This document shows positions 44,601 through 53,516 of a stretch of 64,000 bases of DNA, piece by piece (position 1 is the stretch's first letter; the number at the start of each line of letters is the position of its first letter). The notes under the pieces were generated by a model. That model had not been told where the DNA came from. It worked only from the letters and a program-made list of their open reading frames with translations, and did no database searches. The position numbers and the translations under genes were made by a program. The DNA is from Stutzerimonas stutzeri. GTDB lineage: Bacteria; Pseudomonadota; Gammaproteobacteria; Pseudomonadales; Pseudomonadaceae. Where the stretch lies: positions 62,001-126,000 of the forward strand of contig NZ_JAMOIC010000013.1 in assembly GCF_024448895.1 (NCBI RefSeq), written 5' to 3'.

Positions 44601-45989
44601 CTACATGATGACTTTGTCGCGGAGCTTGTCGGCAGCCTGATTCAGCGCCTGGATGACGCGTTCCTTGTCAAAGTTCTGAACGCCGTTGGTGTCCAGGTAC
44701 ATCGAAAAACCTGGCAGCTCGTGTTCGACAAAGCTGTTGGTGGCGCCGAGATCGCGACGGAAGTCCACCACCTGGTAGATCTGTACCGGTCGAGTGAATC
44801 CTTTGACGGTGATCTGGCCCTTGTCGCGGCACATGATGACGTCTTTGACCAGCGAGTAGGTTTCGTGGGAGATCAGGATTTCACCGGCCTCTGCTGAACT
44901 CTCCAGCCGGCTTGCCAGGTTCACTTCACGGCCGATGATGGTGTAGTCCATACGGGTGTCAGCGCCAAAGTTACCGACCGTGCAATAACCGGTGTTTATG
45001 CCCATGCGGATTTCCATCGGCTTGGTAATGCCCTGCGCGCGCCACTGCTGTCTGAGCACCTTCATGTGCTTGCGCATGGCGATGGCCATCGAAACGGCCG
45101 CCACCGCATCCTTCTTCGCGCCCTGACTGGCTGGGTCACCAAAGAAAACCATCACGCAGTCGCCGACGAATTTGTCGATGGTGCCGCCGTACTTGAGCGT
45201 GATCTTGGACATTTCGTTCAGATAGGTGTTGAGCAGATCCGTGAGGGCTTCGGCCTCCAGTTCTTCGGCCAATTCAGTGAAGCCCTTGATGTCGGAAAAG
45301 AACACGGTGAGCTTTTTGCGTTGGGTCTCCAGGCGAACGGTGCGCTTGCCGGAAAAGATCGACTCCCATACCTGGGGCGATAGGTACTTGGCCAGGTTGC
45401 GCGCCAGTCGCGCGGCTTTGGCCTGCTGCGCTTCCACTTCGCTGCGCGCCTGCGCCAGCCGCACACCCTGCTGGTGCACGTAATAGGCAGTGACGCAGAC
45501 ATAGAGGGAAGTGAGCAGGATACTCACGGCCGAGACCAGGATCGGGGTACCGCTGTCGAAGCGCAAAGGCACCAACAGGCTGGTAAGCCCAACTCCGATA
45601 GTGACCATCAGCATCGTCATCAATAGATTGCGCAGGCTGCCGATCACCAGCGCGCTAAAGGTCAGGGTAAGCAGGAACATCATGCTGGGGACCAGACTGC
45701 AGCCCAGCAGTACGATCCCGGCACCAGCATTCAGCGCGTCGAGGCACAACAGCGTCTGCGACGTACGCTCCGGGTGATCGCGCTTGAAGCGGTAGCTAAG
45801 GTGGTAAGCAAAGTGTGGGTAGAGGAGGGTGTAGGGAACCATCCACAACAGATTGAGCGCAAATTGCTGCGTATAAACACCGGCAGCCAGCGTGGCGGCG
45901 CAGATCAAATAAGCGAATACGCGCGCGTAATATTCGCGAAGCGGGCGGGTTGCGAGGCCGTTACGCCGTTCACCGGTCACGGTTGACAT
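44601..45989 (-). CDS. cyaB: Class III adenylate cyclase with MASE2 domain (CyaB-like)
   Basis: A 462-residue inner-membrane enzyme that makes cAMP. The N-terminal MASE2 sensory region has six hydrophobic segments (about 20-190). A short coiled linker (about 190-235) leads to the class III catalytic domain (about 245-440). This shows VFFSDIKGFTEL with the first metal Asp, FVGDCVMVFFGDP with the second, and NLASRLES. Size and order match P. aeruginosa CyaB (463), which feeds Vfr and virulence genes. ATG 45989 is preferred; ATG 46028 would add 13 residues. Confidence 0.93.
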   Translation of the reverse strand: MSTVTGERRNGLATRPLREYYARVFAYLICAATLAAGVYTQQFALNLLWMVPYTLLYPHFAYHLSYRFKRDHPERTSQTLLCLDALNAGAGIVLLGCSLVPSMMFLLTLTFSALVIGSLRNLLMTMLMVTIGVGLTSLLVPLRFDSGTPILVSAVSILLTSLYVCVTAYYVHQQGVRLAQARSEVEAQQAKAARLARNLAKYLSPQVWESIFSGKRTVRLETQRKKLTVFFSDIKGFTELAEELEAEALTDLLNTYLNEMSKITLKYGGTIDKFVGDCVMVFFGDPASQGAKKDAVAAVSMAIAMRKHMKVLRQQWRAQGITKPMEIRMGINTGYCTVGNFGADTRMDYTIIGREVNLASRLESSAEAGEILISHETYSLVKDVIMCRDKGQITVKGFTRPVQIYQVVDFRRDLGATNSFVEHELPGFSMYLDTNGVQNFDKERVIQALNQAADKLRDKVIM

Positions 45990-46163
45990 CGTGGTTGCTA
46001 TCCCTGAGAAAGTCCGGCGCGATGGCATGCGCCGTTGAAAGCAACAGCGCTTGAACCGGCGCTGGCCGGCGGATCATAACCAAGTCGCCACCATTGCGCC
46101 AAACCACCCGTCCAATCCGTGACGGCGCGCGGATAGCCTACCGCCCCGCACCAACTCAAAACG

Positions 46164-46481
46164 TCAGAAACGAATCTTTCCGGTGAGCATGTCCTTGAGC
46201 ATCACCCAGTCTCCAAGGAAGCTATACAGCGGGTACTGGAAGGTAGCCGGACGATTTTTCTCGAAGATGAAGTGGCCGATCCAGGCAAAACCGTAGCCCG
46301 CCACAGGCATTGCCAAAAGCCAAAGCCATTGCTGGCTAATCAGCGCGTAGGCGAGTATCGAAAGCACCAGAAGACTGCCGATGTAGTGCAGCCGCCGGCA
46401 GGTGAGATTGCTGTGTTCGGCGAGATAGAAGGGATAGAAATCGGCGAATCGGGTAAAGCGTCCGGCGGTTTGAGTGCTCAT
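46164..46481 (-). CDS. Mpo1-like (DUF962) membrane protein
   Basis: A 105-residue protein with two or three hydrophobic segments (about 36-75). His residues conserved in the family lie in RLHYIGS and WIGHFIFEKNRPATF. Yeast Mpo1 of this family is an iron-dependent dioxygenase in fatty-acid alpha-oxidation; the bacterial role is open. AGGAGG precedes ATG 46481. It is divergent from the YedI-like gene and follows cyaB upstream with no link evident. Confidence 0.9.
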   Translation of the reverse strand: MSTQTAGRFTRFADFYPFYLAEHSNLTCRRLHYIGSLLVLSILAYALISQQWLWLLAMPVAGYGFAWIGHFIFEKNRPATFQYPLYSFLGDWVMLKDMLTGKIRF

Positions 46482-46744
46482 GACGCACCTCCTTTTTATT
46501 TTGAATTCACAGTCTAGGTTCGTGCGACGCCTCATGGCTACGACCTTGGACGTGCTTCTTCCCCGGCTGCTGACAGGCGGTGGCACGCTGAAGCCCGATC
46601 CAGCCAGCACCCGTCATCTCGTACTCGCAGCCAGCGTGATGGAGGCATGCCGGAACTTGTAGAGCGTCGAAATAGCCTCATTACCAATTGTTGCGGCATT
46701 ATCCCGCCGCTCTCTCCCCATTTGATATTGAAGGACGCCCGACT

Positions 46745-47680
46745 TTGGCCAGTAGCCTGCTTGCCCTGATTGATGACATTGCGACGATTCTGGATGACGT
46801 CTCGGTGATGACCAAAATAGCCGCGAAGAAAACGGCGGGGGTGCTTGGCGATGATCTTGCGCTCAATGCTCAGCAAGTCACCGGCGTCAAGGCTGACCGG
46901 GAGCTGCCGGTGGTCTGGGCTGTCGCCAAGGGGTCGATGCGCAACAAACTGATCCTGGTGCCAGCGGCGCTCCTGATCAGTGCGTTCATTCCATGGGCGA
47001 TCACACCGCTATTGATGCTTGGTGGTGCTTTTCTATGTTTCGAAGGCTTTGAAAAGCTCGCGCATCGTTTCCTGCACAAGGACGACGGTCATCATGCCCA
47101 ACAGCTGGAGGCGTTGAATGATCCTAACGTCGACATGGTGGCTTTCGAACGAGACAAGATCAGTGGTGCGGTGCGTACCGATTTTATCTTGTCTGCCGAG
47201 ATCATCGCGATCACGCTCGGGACGGTGGCGGCAGCGTCTTTCACCCAGCAGATCGCCGTGCTGACAGGCATCGCAATCATCATGACGGTTGGCGTCTACG
47301 GTCTGGTCGCAGGCATCGTCAAGCTTGACGATGCCGGGCTTGCGCTGAGCAAACGTGCCAACGGCGCGGCACAGGCCATCGGGCGCGGCATACTTACAGT
47401 CGCACCCTGGCTGATGAAAACCCTGTCAGTTGTCGGTACGGCCGCCATGTTCATGGTCGGCGGGGGCATCCTCACCCACGGCATCAAGGCGATTCACCAT
47501 TTCATCGAGGACAGCGCGCAGAACACCGTAGCGCTGCCATACATAGGCTCGGTGTTGGCGGGCCTGCTGCCGACACTGCTCGATGCGGCGTTCGGAATTC
47601 TCGCCGGTGGCCTGGTATTTGCTGCGGTCACGTTGGGCGGCCGGCTATTCAAGAGTAATGACAAGGCAAGCGCAGCCTGA
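46745..47680 (+). CDS. YedI-like DUF808 membrane protein
   Basis: A 311-residue inner-membrane protein very close to E. coli YedI as I recall it: the [20 protein letters not shown] and [20 protein letters not shown] segments are nearly identical. About six to eight hydrophobic segments follow. The start is probably TTG 46745, since GAAGGA lies 8 bp before it and homology begins at SSLLALIDD; a TTG at 46688 would add 19 unrelated residues. Function unknown. Confidence 0.9.
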   Translation: MASSLLALIDDIATILDDVSVMTKIAAKKTAGVLGDDLALNAQQVTGVKADRELPVVWAVAKGSMRNKLILVPAALLISAFIPWAITPLLMLGGAFLCFEGFEKLAHRFLHKDDGHHAQQLEALNDPNVDMVAFERDKISGAVRTDFILSAEIIAITLGTVAAASFTQQIAVLTGIAIIMTVGVYGLVAGIVKLDDAGLALSKRANGAAQAIGRGILTVAPWLMKTLSVVGTAAMFMVGGGILTHGIKAIHHFIEDSAQNTVALPYIGSVLAGLLPTLLDAAFGILAGGLVFAAVTLGGRLFKSNDKASAA

Positions 47681-47727
47681 CCAGACCCGGTCTGCTTAAC
47701 GATGGCTTGAAAACGAGGAGTGAATCG

Positions 47728-48168
47728 ATGGACGCATTCATGCAAGCGGCAATCGACGAAGCGAAGCAGGGGCTTGCCGAAGGCGGCATACCCATCGGCT
47801 CGGTGATCGTCCACCGGGGCCAAATCATCGGGCGTGGACACAACCGACGGGTTCAGCAGGGGAGCGCCGTGCTGCATGGCGAGATGGATGCATTCGAGAA
47901 TGCGGGCCGGCAACCGGCCAGCGTGTACGCCGAATCGGTGCTCTATACCACGCTGTCGCCCTGTGCGATGTGCAGCGGTGCGATCCTGCTTTACGGCATC
48001 CCCAAGGTCATCATCGGCGAGAACCAGACTTTCCTGGGTGAGGAATTGCTCCTGCGAGGCCGCGGTGTCGACGTTCAGGTCCTGAACGATGAGAGCTGCG
48101 TCGAGATGATGCGCAGCTTTATCGCCAACAGCCCCGAACTCTGGAACGAGGACATCGGCGAGAGCTGA
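47728..48168 (+). CDS. Cytosine deaminase, Fcy1-like (CDA fold)
   Basis: A 146-residue zinc hydrolase of the cytidine-deaminase fold. Zinc ligands His50 (HGE), Cys79 and Cys82 (SPCAMC), with Glu52 as proton shuttle. The sequence follows yeast Fcy1 along its length with a constant offset of 12 residues, including RGHN, LYTTLSPC, YGIPKVIIGEN and the C-terminal W-x-EDIGE that closes over cytosine (Trp139, Asp142). It is unrelated to bacterial CodA. Cytosine to uracil is the probable reaction; other pterin or nucleoside substrates remain possible. GAGGAG precedes ATG 47728. Confidence 0.9.
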   Translation: MDAFMQAAIDEAKQGLAEGGIPIGSVIVHRGQIIGRGHNRRVQQGSAVLHGEMDAFENAGRQPASVYAESVLYTTLSPCAMCSGAILLYGIPKVIIGENQTFLGEELLLRGRGVDVQVLNDESCVEMMRSFIANSPELWNEDIGES

Positions 48169-48173
48169 GACGG

Positions 48174-49625
48174 TCAGTGACGCCAGAACGAGGGCGTAAG
48201 CATCACCAGCACGGTGATGATCTCCAGGCGCCCGAGCAGCATGCCGACCGACAGAAGCCACTTGGCGGCATCCGGCAGCGTTGAGAAGTTGCCGGCGGGG
48301 CCGATGATCGGCCCGAGCCCGGGGCCGACGTTACAGACAGCCGATGCAGCCCCCGTGAGAGCTGTGATCGGATCCAGGCCGAGCAGCGCCAGACACAGGG
48401 CCAGCACTCCGATGGTCATGGTGATGAAGAAGGAAAAGGTCAGGATCGAGCGGACGATTTCTTCGTCCAGATTGTGGCCGTTGTACTGCTGGCGAATTAT
48501 CGCTCGAGGGTGAACCAGCTGTTTGAGGTTCGAGCGCAGCAGGGCATATGCGACCTGGAAGCGGAACATCTTGAGCCCGCCTGAGGTGGAGCCGGAGCAA
48601 CCGCCCAGAAAGGTCAGGTAGAAGAACACCATGACAGCGAACCCACCCCATTGGGTGTAATCGTTGACTGCGAATCCTGTGGTGGTGATGACCGACACCA
48701 CGCTGAACGTCACGATACGTACGGAGTCGAGCAGGTTGTCGTCGTGGTTGAGCCAGTACCACAGACTAAACAACAAGCTCGTTGCCATCAGCATCACCAG
48801 AAAGCCACGCACCTGCTGGTCGCCCAGTAATGCCCGACGGTTACCCCGCGCCGTCGCGACATACAGAGTGAATGGCAAGCTCCCGAGAATCATGAAAAAG
48901 ATCGCGACCCAGTGTGACGCAGGGCTGAACTTGCCGAGTGATGCGTCGGACGTTGAATAGCCGCCGGTGGCCACGGTGGACATCGCATGGTTGATAGCAT
49001 CGAAGCCGCTCATCCCGGCCAGCCAGAATGCCAGACAGGCGGCCAAGGTAAACGTCAGGTAGATGGCGATCAGATACTTGCCGGCCATATGCGAGCGCGG
49101 CATGACCTTTTCCGACCAGTCGGAAGATTCGGTCTGGAACAGCCGCATACCACCGACGCGCAACAGCGGCAGAATCGCGACCGCCATGCCGATGAAACCG
49201 ATCCCACCTAGCCAATGCAGCAGGGATCGCCACATCAGCAGGCCTGGAGACGCGCTGTCTAGGCCGGAGAGGACCGTAGCTCCAGTCGTGGTAATGCCGG
49301 ACATGGTTTCGAAGAAAGCGTCGGTATAGCTGATGTGCTGAATGAGCATCAGCGGTAGCGCTGCGAAGCAGCAAACGATCACCCAGCTCACGGTAGTCAG
49401 GAAATACATGTCCCGCGGCCGCAGATTGGTATTGGCGGGTCGACCGGGTGCCACGAGGGCGAATCCGCATCCGAACGTGATGAGGCTCGCCCAGATGAAC
49501 GCTTGCAGGTCGTCGGTGCGATCGAAAGCCAGCAGCGTGAGCATTGGAATGACCATGCTGACAGCAAGTGTGATCAGGAAGATGCCGAGAATGAAACCGA
49601 TGATCCGCAGGGTCGGCAAGGCCAT
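48174..49625 (-). CDS. trkH: Potassium uptake protein TrkH
   Basis: A 483-residue membrane subunit of the Trk potassium system with four MPM-type repeats. Selectivity-filter segments are visible as TTGATVLSG, STVATGGYST, ITTTGFAV and AVCNVGPGLG. Each keeps a Gly. It needs the cytosolic gating subunit TrkA, not in this window. ATG 49625 opens directly into a first helix. Its stop lies 5 bp from the stop of the convergent deaminase gene. Confidence 0.96.
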   Translation of the reverse strand: MALPTLRIIGFILGIFLITLAVSMVIPMLTLLAFDRTDDLQAFIWASLITFGCGFALVAPGRPANTNLRPRDMYFLTTVSWVIVCCFAALPLMLIQHISYTDAFFETMSGITTTGATVLSGLDSASPGLLMWRSLLHWLGGIGFIGMAVAILPLLRVGGMRLFQTESSDWSEKVMPRSHMAGKYLIAIYLTFTLAACLAFWLAGMSGFDAINHAMSTVATGGYSTSDASLGKFSPASHWVAIFFMILGSLPFTLYVATARGNRRALLGDQQVRGFLVMLMATSLLFSLWYWLNHDDNLLDSVRIVTFSVVSVITTTGFAVNDYTQWGGFAVMVFFYLTFLGGCSGSTSGGLKMFRFQVAYALLRSNLKQLVHPRAIIRQQYNGHNLDEEIVRSILTFSFFITMTIGVLALCLALLGLDPITALTGAASAVCNVGPGLGPIIGPAGNFSTLPDAAKWLLSVGMLLGRLEIITVLVMLTPSFWRH

Positions 49626-49813
49626 GTGTTATTGCTGCTCGGCTTGAAAATGAAGGGCGCCATTCTACCCCTGTGAGAGCGGCAGTAAACCGGCGATCGG
49701 CTTGTTGGAAAATCTTTAACAAAGCCCCCGGTGGCCTCTTCCCAAGTTCTTTGCGATGAATAGAATAGCCGCTCGGTGCCGGCCCTTTGCCGGTTTCTGG
49801 GTGTCCGCCTACC

Positions 49814-50185
49814 ATGTCCATCGAAAATCCTTGCCTCACGTGCGGCGCCTGCTGCGCGTACTTTCGTGTGTCTTTCTTCTGGGGCGAATGCGCCTCATCC
49901 GGCGGTGTGGTTCCCGACAACTTGACGGTGCAGGTGAGCCCGTTCCACGTCGCAATGCTCGGGACTGAATCCAAGCCGGCGCGTTGCGTAGGGCTGATGG
50001 GTGACGTCGGGTGCGGCGTGCGCTGTACCATGTACGAGCAGCGTTCGAGCACCTGCCGCGAGTTCGAGGCCTCCTGGGTCGACGGTCAGCACAATGCGCA
50101 TTGCGATACGGCACGGGCTGCCCATGGCCTGCCTCCGCTCATGCCGCCGTTGGAACCGCAGCTCTCGCCTGATCGCGTGGCCTGA
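49814..50185 (+). CDS. YkgJ family cysteine-cluster protein
   Basis: A 123-residue soluble protein with the zinc/iron-chelating Cys pattern of YkgJ-type proteins: NPCLTCGACC near the start, a lone RCVGL, then CGVRC and TCREF (about 55-80). Function unknown; metal binding is inferred from the pattern. ATG 49814 puts the first Cys at residue 7. The 188-bp region before it, shared with the divergent trkH, has no gene. It may be co-transcribed with the nitroreductase 91 bp downstream. Confidence 0.9.
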   Translation: MSIENPCLTCGACCAYFRVSFFWGECASSGGVVPDNLTVQVSPFHVAMLGTESKPARCVGLMGDVGCGVRCTMYEQRSSTCREFEASWVDGQHNAHCDTARAAHGLPPLMPPLEPQLSPDRVA

Positions 50186-50276
50186 AGACGAAGCGGGATC
50201 GTTGCAACGCATCACTGGACTGCCAACGAACGGGTTGCGGCTCTAGAATGTCCGATTCGTTTTTGGAGGTGGCTGG

Positions 50277-50843
50277 ATGGAAGCTCTTGATCTGTTGCTC
50301 AACCGTGTGTCTGTCCCGCGACTTGCCGATCCGGCACCGACGGCCGCTCAGCTCGACATCCTGTTTCGTGCAGCGCTGCGTGCCCCCGATCACGGGCAGC
50401 TTCGGCCCTGGCGATTCCTGACCATTGAGGGTGAAGCCCGCGAGCGCTTGGGTGAGGTCATGGCCGAGTCGCTGCTCGTTCGCCAGCCGGGTGCAACCGA
50501 AGAAGCGTTACAGAAAGCGCGCAAGATGCCACTGCGTGCTCCGCTGCTGATTGTGGTTATTGCCCAAGTCGTACCGCATGCGAAGGTGCCAGACAGCGAG
50601 CAGGTGCTCGCGGTCGGCTGTGCAGCGCACGGGCTGTTGTTGTCTGCTCACGCCCAGGGCCTGGGCGCCGTATGGCGAACGGGTGAATTCTCCTACGACG
50701 ACCACCTTGCCAAAGCATTGGGCCTGGGCGACAACGAGCAGATGCTCGGTTTCATCTACCTTGGGACGCCAGATGCGAAGCTGCGCACACCGCCGGTACT
50801 GGATCCTGTCGACTTCGTCAGCCAGTGGACCGACGCGCACTAG
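50277..50843 (+). CDS. Nitroreductase family protein, YdjA-like
   Basis: A 188-residue FMN-dependent oxidoreductase of the minimal YdjA group. The N-terminal RAPDHGQLRPWRF segment contacts FMN, and LGAVWRTG lies near residue 125. A GGAGG sequence precedes ATG 50277. Physiological substrate unknown. Its TAG stop ends at 50843 and the stop codon of the convergent cpxA gene begins at 50844, leaving no base between them. Confidence 0.93.
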   Translation: MEALDLLLNRVSVPRLADPAPTAAQLDILFRAALRAPDHGQLRPWRFLTIEGEARERLGEVMAESLLVRQPGATEEALQKARKMPLRAPLLIVVIAQVVPHAKVPDSEQVLAVGCAAHGLLLSAHAQGLGAVWRTGEFSYDDHLAKALGLGDNEQMLGFIYLGTPDAKLRTPPVLDPVDFVSQWTDAH

Positions 50844-52193
50844 TCACTCCGGCATGCGAACGGATTTAAGCGGCACGTCGAGCGGAAGCTGCAGACAGGC
50901 GACGAAGCCCCCTTCAGGGTGATTACCCAAGAGCAATTCGCCGCCGTGCCGCTCGGCGGCCCGGCGTGCAATGGCCAGCCCCAGCCCGTGGCCGGCCGTG
51001 GTCTGACCTGGCGCGCGGAAGAACGGCTCACTCAGTTGCGCAAGGTGGGCTTCATCCACCCCCGGCCCGTGATCGCGGATACTTAGCCGCAGATGACGAT
51101 CGTCGCGGCTGGCGCGCAGTTCGACTGGCGAGCGTTCCGGATTGAAGCGCAGGGCATTGCGCAGCAGGTTGTCCAGCGCGCGTTCGAGCATGTCCGGCCA
51201 GCCCTGAAGCTGTATTTCGGTTTCGACCTGACTGTCGATGCGCTGGTTGGGTGAGACGATTCGCGCATTGTCTACAAGCTGCACGAACATCGAGCGCAGG
51301 TCGATCGGGCTGGGTGGGCCGGGCTCGGCGTCGAGCCTTGCCAGCTCGAGAATCTCGCTGATCAGGGCCTCCAGTCGGTCACATTCCTTCGCCAGGCGTG
51401 GCCATATGACCTCACGCTCAGCCGGAGTGGCGCGTTCAGCCAGCGCTAGCGCAATACGTAGCCGTGCCAGCGGCGAACGCAGCTCGTGCGAGACGTCCCG
51501 TAGCAGCTGTCGCTGGCTGCCGATCAGACTCTGCAACCGAGCGCCCATGCGGTTGAAATCGTTGGCCAGTACGCCCAGTTCATCGCGCCGCTTGGCCAAG
51601 CGCGCCAGTGAATTCTGCTGATAGGTTGTCTGCCCCAGATCGTGTACGGCGCCGCGCAGACGATCGAGTGGACGAGTGATGGACAGCGTGAGAAGAAGGC
51701 TGAAGCCCGTCAGCACGACCAGCGCGATGGCAATGGCACTGAGCGGCCAGAACAGGCTGCCGCGGTGCCAGGCCTGTAGTTCCTGATTCGGGATCCGGTA
51801 GATGAACAGGTAGGTATTGCCGCTCTCAGGACTGGTGTAATCGCTGGTCAGGCGCCGCCATGGCAGTCGCCCGTCACGGTGTGCCTGACGTGCTTCGAAC
51901 GCTGCGGCGCGCGCTGGAAAGGTGCCGCGAATGATGGGCTGCCCGTTCTCGGCCAGCACCTGCACGTCGACGCCAAAACGACTGCGATGCCGCTCGAGCA
52001 GAAATTGTGCGGTGATCGGGCCCTGGCGTTCGTAGACCTTCGTCCACACCTCTGCAAGGCCGTTGACACCAGGGTGGCGATTCAGGATCCAGGTGTCCTG
52101 ATTGAGCGCGTGGCCGAGCAGCATGGCCAGGCCTGCGACCAGCGCAATGGCTGACCAGAACGTCGCGAGAATCCGCCAGAACAGTGATCGCAC
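50844..52193 (-). CDS. cpxA: Sensor histidine kinase CpxA-like
   Basis: A 449-residue inner-membrane sensor kinase. First membrane helix at about 5-28, periplasmic domain (about 30-145), second helix (about 150-172), HAMP (about 172-225). HisKA has phospho-His236 in DVSHELRSPL; HATPase has NLLRNALRF, DHGPGV and GHGLGLAI. GTG 52193 is the preferred start with GGAG upstream; a TTG at 52211 adds six residues. Order CpxR, Spy-like, CpxA on one strand matches the Pseudomonas Cpx locus as I recall it. It should sense envelope damage and be inhibited by the Spy/CpxP-like protein. Confidence 0.92.
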   Translation of the reverse strand: MRSLFWRILATFWSAIALVAGLAMLLGHALNQDTWILNRHPGVNGLAEVWTKVYERQGPITAQFLLERHRSRFGVDVQVLAENGQPIIRGTFPARAAAFEARQAHRDGRLPWRRLTSDYTSPESGNTYLFIYRIPNQELQAWHRGSLFWPLSAIAIALVVLTGFSLLLTLSITRPLDRLRGAVHDLGQTTYQQNSLARLAKRRDELGVLANDFNRMGARLQSLIGSQRQLLRDVSHELRSPLARLRIALALAERATPAEREVIWPRLAKECDRLEALISEILELARLDAEPGPPSPIDLRSMFVQLVDNARIVSPNQRIDSQVETEIQLQGWPDMLERALDNLLRNALRFNPERSPVELRASRDDRHLRLSIRDHGPGVDEAHLAQLSEPFFRAPGQTTAGHGLGLAIARRAAERHGGELLLGNHPEGGFVACLQLPLDVPLKSVRMPE

Positions 52194-52217
52194 CAGTCCG
52201 CTACTCCACAAGCAAAG

Positions 52218-52257
52218 CCCGGCGCGCGGTGACCTTGTGCAGGCACCTCGCGCCGGG
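52218..52257 (-). terminator. Attenuator hairpin between spy-like gene and cpxA
   Basis: CCCGGCGCG (52218-52226) and CGCGCCGGG (52249-52257) pair over 9 bp, and inner arms GGTG/CACC extend the stem. On the transcribed minus strand the stem is followed by CTTTGCTT. It lies 22 bp after the spy-like stop and 24 bp before cpxA, so it would lower cpxA expression relative to spy. Confidence 0.6.
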
Positions 52258-52279
52258 TGGGTTATCGTTCAATCGTCGC

Positions 52280-52684
52280 TCAGCTCTTTTGATCGCGTTC
52301 GGCTTTCCACTGCTCGAACTCGGCACGGTCAGCGCGCTTGGCTTCCATCTTCTCGTGCATTTCGTCGAACTTCTTCTGCTGTTCTGGCTTGAGCAGTTCG
52401 CGCATCTGCTTGTGGGTCTTTTCCTTGCTGCTTTTCAGTTCATCCTTCATGGCTTTACGCTCGGCTTCGGGCAGCTTGTCGAGGTAGCGCTGGGTGATGT
52501 CACGATGATTTTTCATCTGCTCGCCCATCAGCTTGCGCATCTCGCTTCGCTGTTCCTTGGTCAGGTCCAGCTGTTCGAAGGGCGAGTGTTTGCCACCATG
52601 ATGACCATGGCCGCCATCTGGCATTGCCATGGCGAAGCCGGGCAGGGCGGAAGCGAACAGTACGGCGATAAGTGTCTTGCGCAT
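52280..52684 (-). CDS. Spy/CpxP-like periplasmic chaperone
   Basis: A 134-residue periplasmic protein. The signal peptide (about 1-21, FAMA) is followed by a His-rich segment (GGHGHHGGKH, metal-binding potential). A helical hairpin then has two LTxxQ-type repeats: LTKEQRSEM near 40 and LKPEQQKKF near 98. This matches the Spy/CpxP family of cradle-shaped chaperones and Cpx inhibitors. GGAG precedes ATG 52684. It lies between cpxR and cpxA and downstream of a tandem GTAAA box. Confidence 0.92.
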   Translation of the reverse strand: MRKTLIAVLFASALPGFAMAMPDGGHGHHGGKHSPFEQLDLTKEQRSEMRKLMGEQMKNHRDITQRYLDKLPEAERKAMKDELKSSKEKTHKQMRELLKPEQQKKFDEMHEKMEAKRADRAEFEQWKAERDQKS

Positions 52685-52800
52685 GGTAGGTATCTCCTGA
52701 GTGTATAAACCGATCGCCGGCTGCTGCATTCAGGCTTCAGCTGGCTTCGATCGGATGAGCTCAGTCTAGGGCGCGCAAGGTCAGCGGCCGTCAGGGCAGG

Positions 52801-52816
52801 GTAAAGGCAGGGTAAA
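52801..52816. promoter_or_regulatory. Tandem GTAAA CpxR box upstream of spy-like gene
   Basis: GTAAA (52801-52805), six bases, GTAAA (52812-52816). The CpxR consensus is GTAAA-N5-GTAAA and variants with 4-8 bp spacing occur. A third GTAAA is at 52831-52835, inside the cpxR 3' end. The box is about 117-132 bp before the spy-like start codon in the 137-bp cpxR-spy gap. Confidence 0.7.
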
Positions 52817-52821
52817 GGCGG

Positions 52822-53499
52822 TCAGGATGCGTAAAGGTAGCCACGGCTGCGTAACGCGACGATGCGCTGGCGTCCGTCCGGGTGCGGGCCGAGTTTGCGG
52901 CGCAGGTTGCTGACATGCATGTCCAGGCTGCGGTCATAGAGTGTCAGTTTGCGGCCTAGGGCCAGTTGAGCCAGGGCCTGCTTCTCGAGAGGCTCGCCGG
53001 GCTGGCTGAGAAGCGCTTCGAGGATGCGCCCTTCGGACAGCGTCAGAGTGACTTCGTGACCGCCTACACTGGCGACGCCACGCGCCGGGCTATACCAGAG
53101 ATCGCCCAACTCCAGTTGGGTGGGTGTGCTGGCCGGCTGGCTGCGACGTAGAACCGCCTTCAAACGTGCGGTAAGTTCGCGGGGGTCGCAGGGCTTGGCC
53201 AGGTAATCATCGGCCCCCAGTTCGAGGCCGAGAATACGGTCCAGCGGCTCGCCGCGTCCGGATAGCATCAGGACAGGAAGATCAGGGTATTCGCTGCGCA
53301 ACTGTTTCAACAGGTCCAGCCCGCTGCCATCAGGCAGCATCACGTCGAGCACCACAGCCGATGGCTGATGCTCCGCCAGCGCAGCACGCGCACTGCGGCC
53401 ATCGTGACAGGCATGGGCGACGAAGCCTTCCTGCGCCAGCCAGCTGACCAGCAGCTCGCAAAGTTCCTGATCGTCATCTATCAGCAGCAGTTCGCTCAT
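52822..53499 (-). CDS. cpxR: Response regulator CpxR-like (OmpR family)
   Basis: A 225-residue two-component regulator. The receiver domain (about 3-115) has acidic pocket DDD at 8-10, phospho-Asp52 in VVLDVMLP and Lys in LAKPCDPREL. The OmpR winged-helix domain covers about 130-223, ending GRGYL-like SRGYLYAS. ATG 53499 is preferred; ATG 53529 would overlap the gene upstream. It pairs with the CpxA kinase two genes downstream and is 17 bp after the coiled-coil protein gene. Confidence 0.93.
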   Translation of the reverse strand: MSELLLIDDDQELCELLVSWLAQEGFVAHACHDGRSARAALAEHQPSAVVLDVMLPDGSGLDLLKQLRSEYPDLPVLMLSGRGEPLDRILGLELGADDYLAKPCDPRELTARLKAVLRRSQPASTPTQLELGDLWYSPARGVASVGGHEVTLTLSEGRILEALLSQPGEPLEKQALAQLALGRKLTLYDRSLDMHVSNLRRKLGPHPDGRQRIVALRSRGYLYAS

Positions 53500-53516
53500 G
53501 GTTCGCTCGTGTCGGT

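Noticed and set aside
44574-44617. GTAGCA/TGCTAC arms flanking the cyaB end
   Set aside because: Six-bp arms with a very long loop; likely chance.
48841-50052. 403-codon frame overlapping trkH in another register of the same strand
   Set aside because: TrkH is unmistakable; this frame is Arg/His-rich and lacks family motifs.
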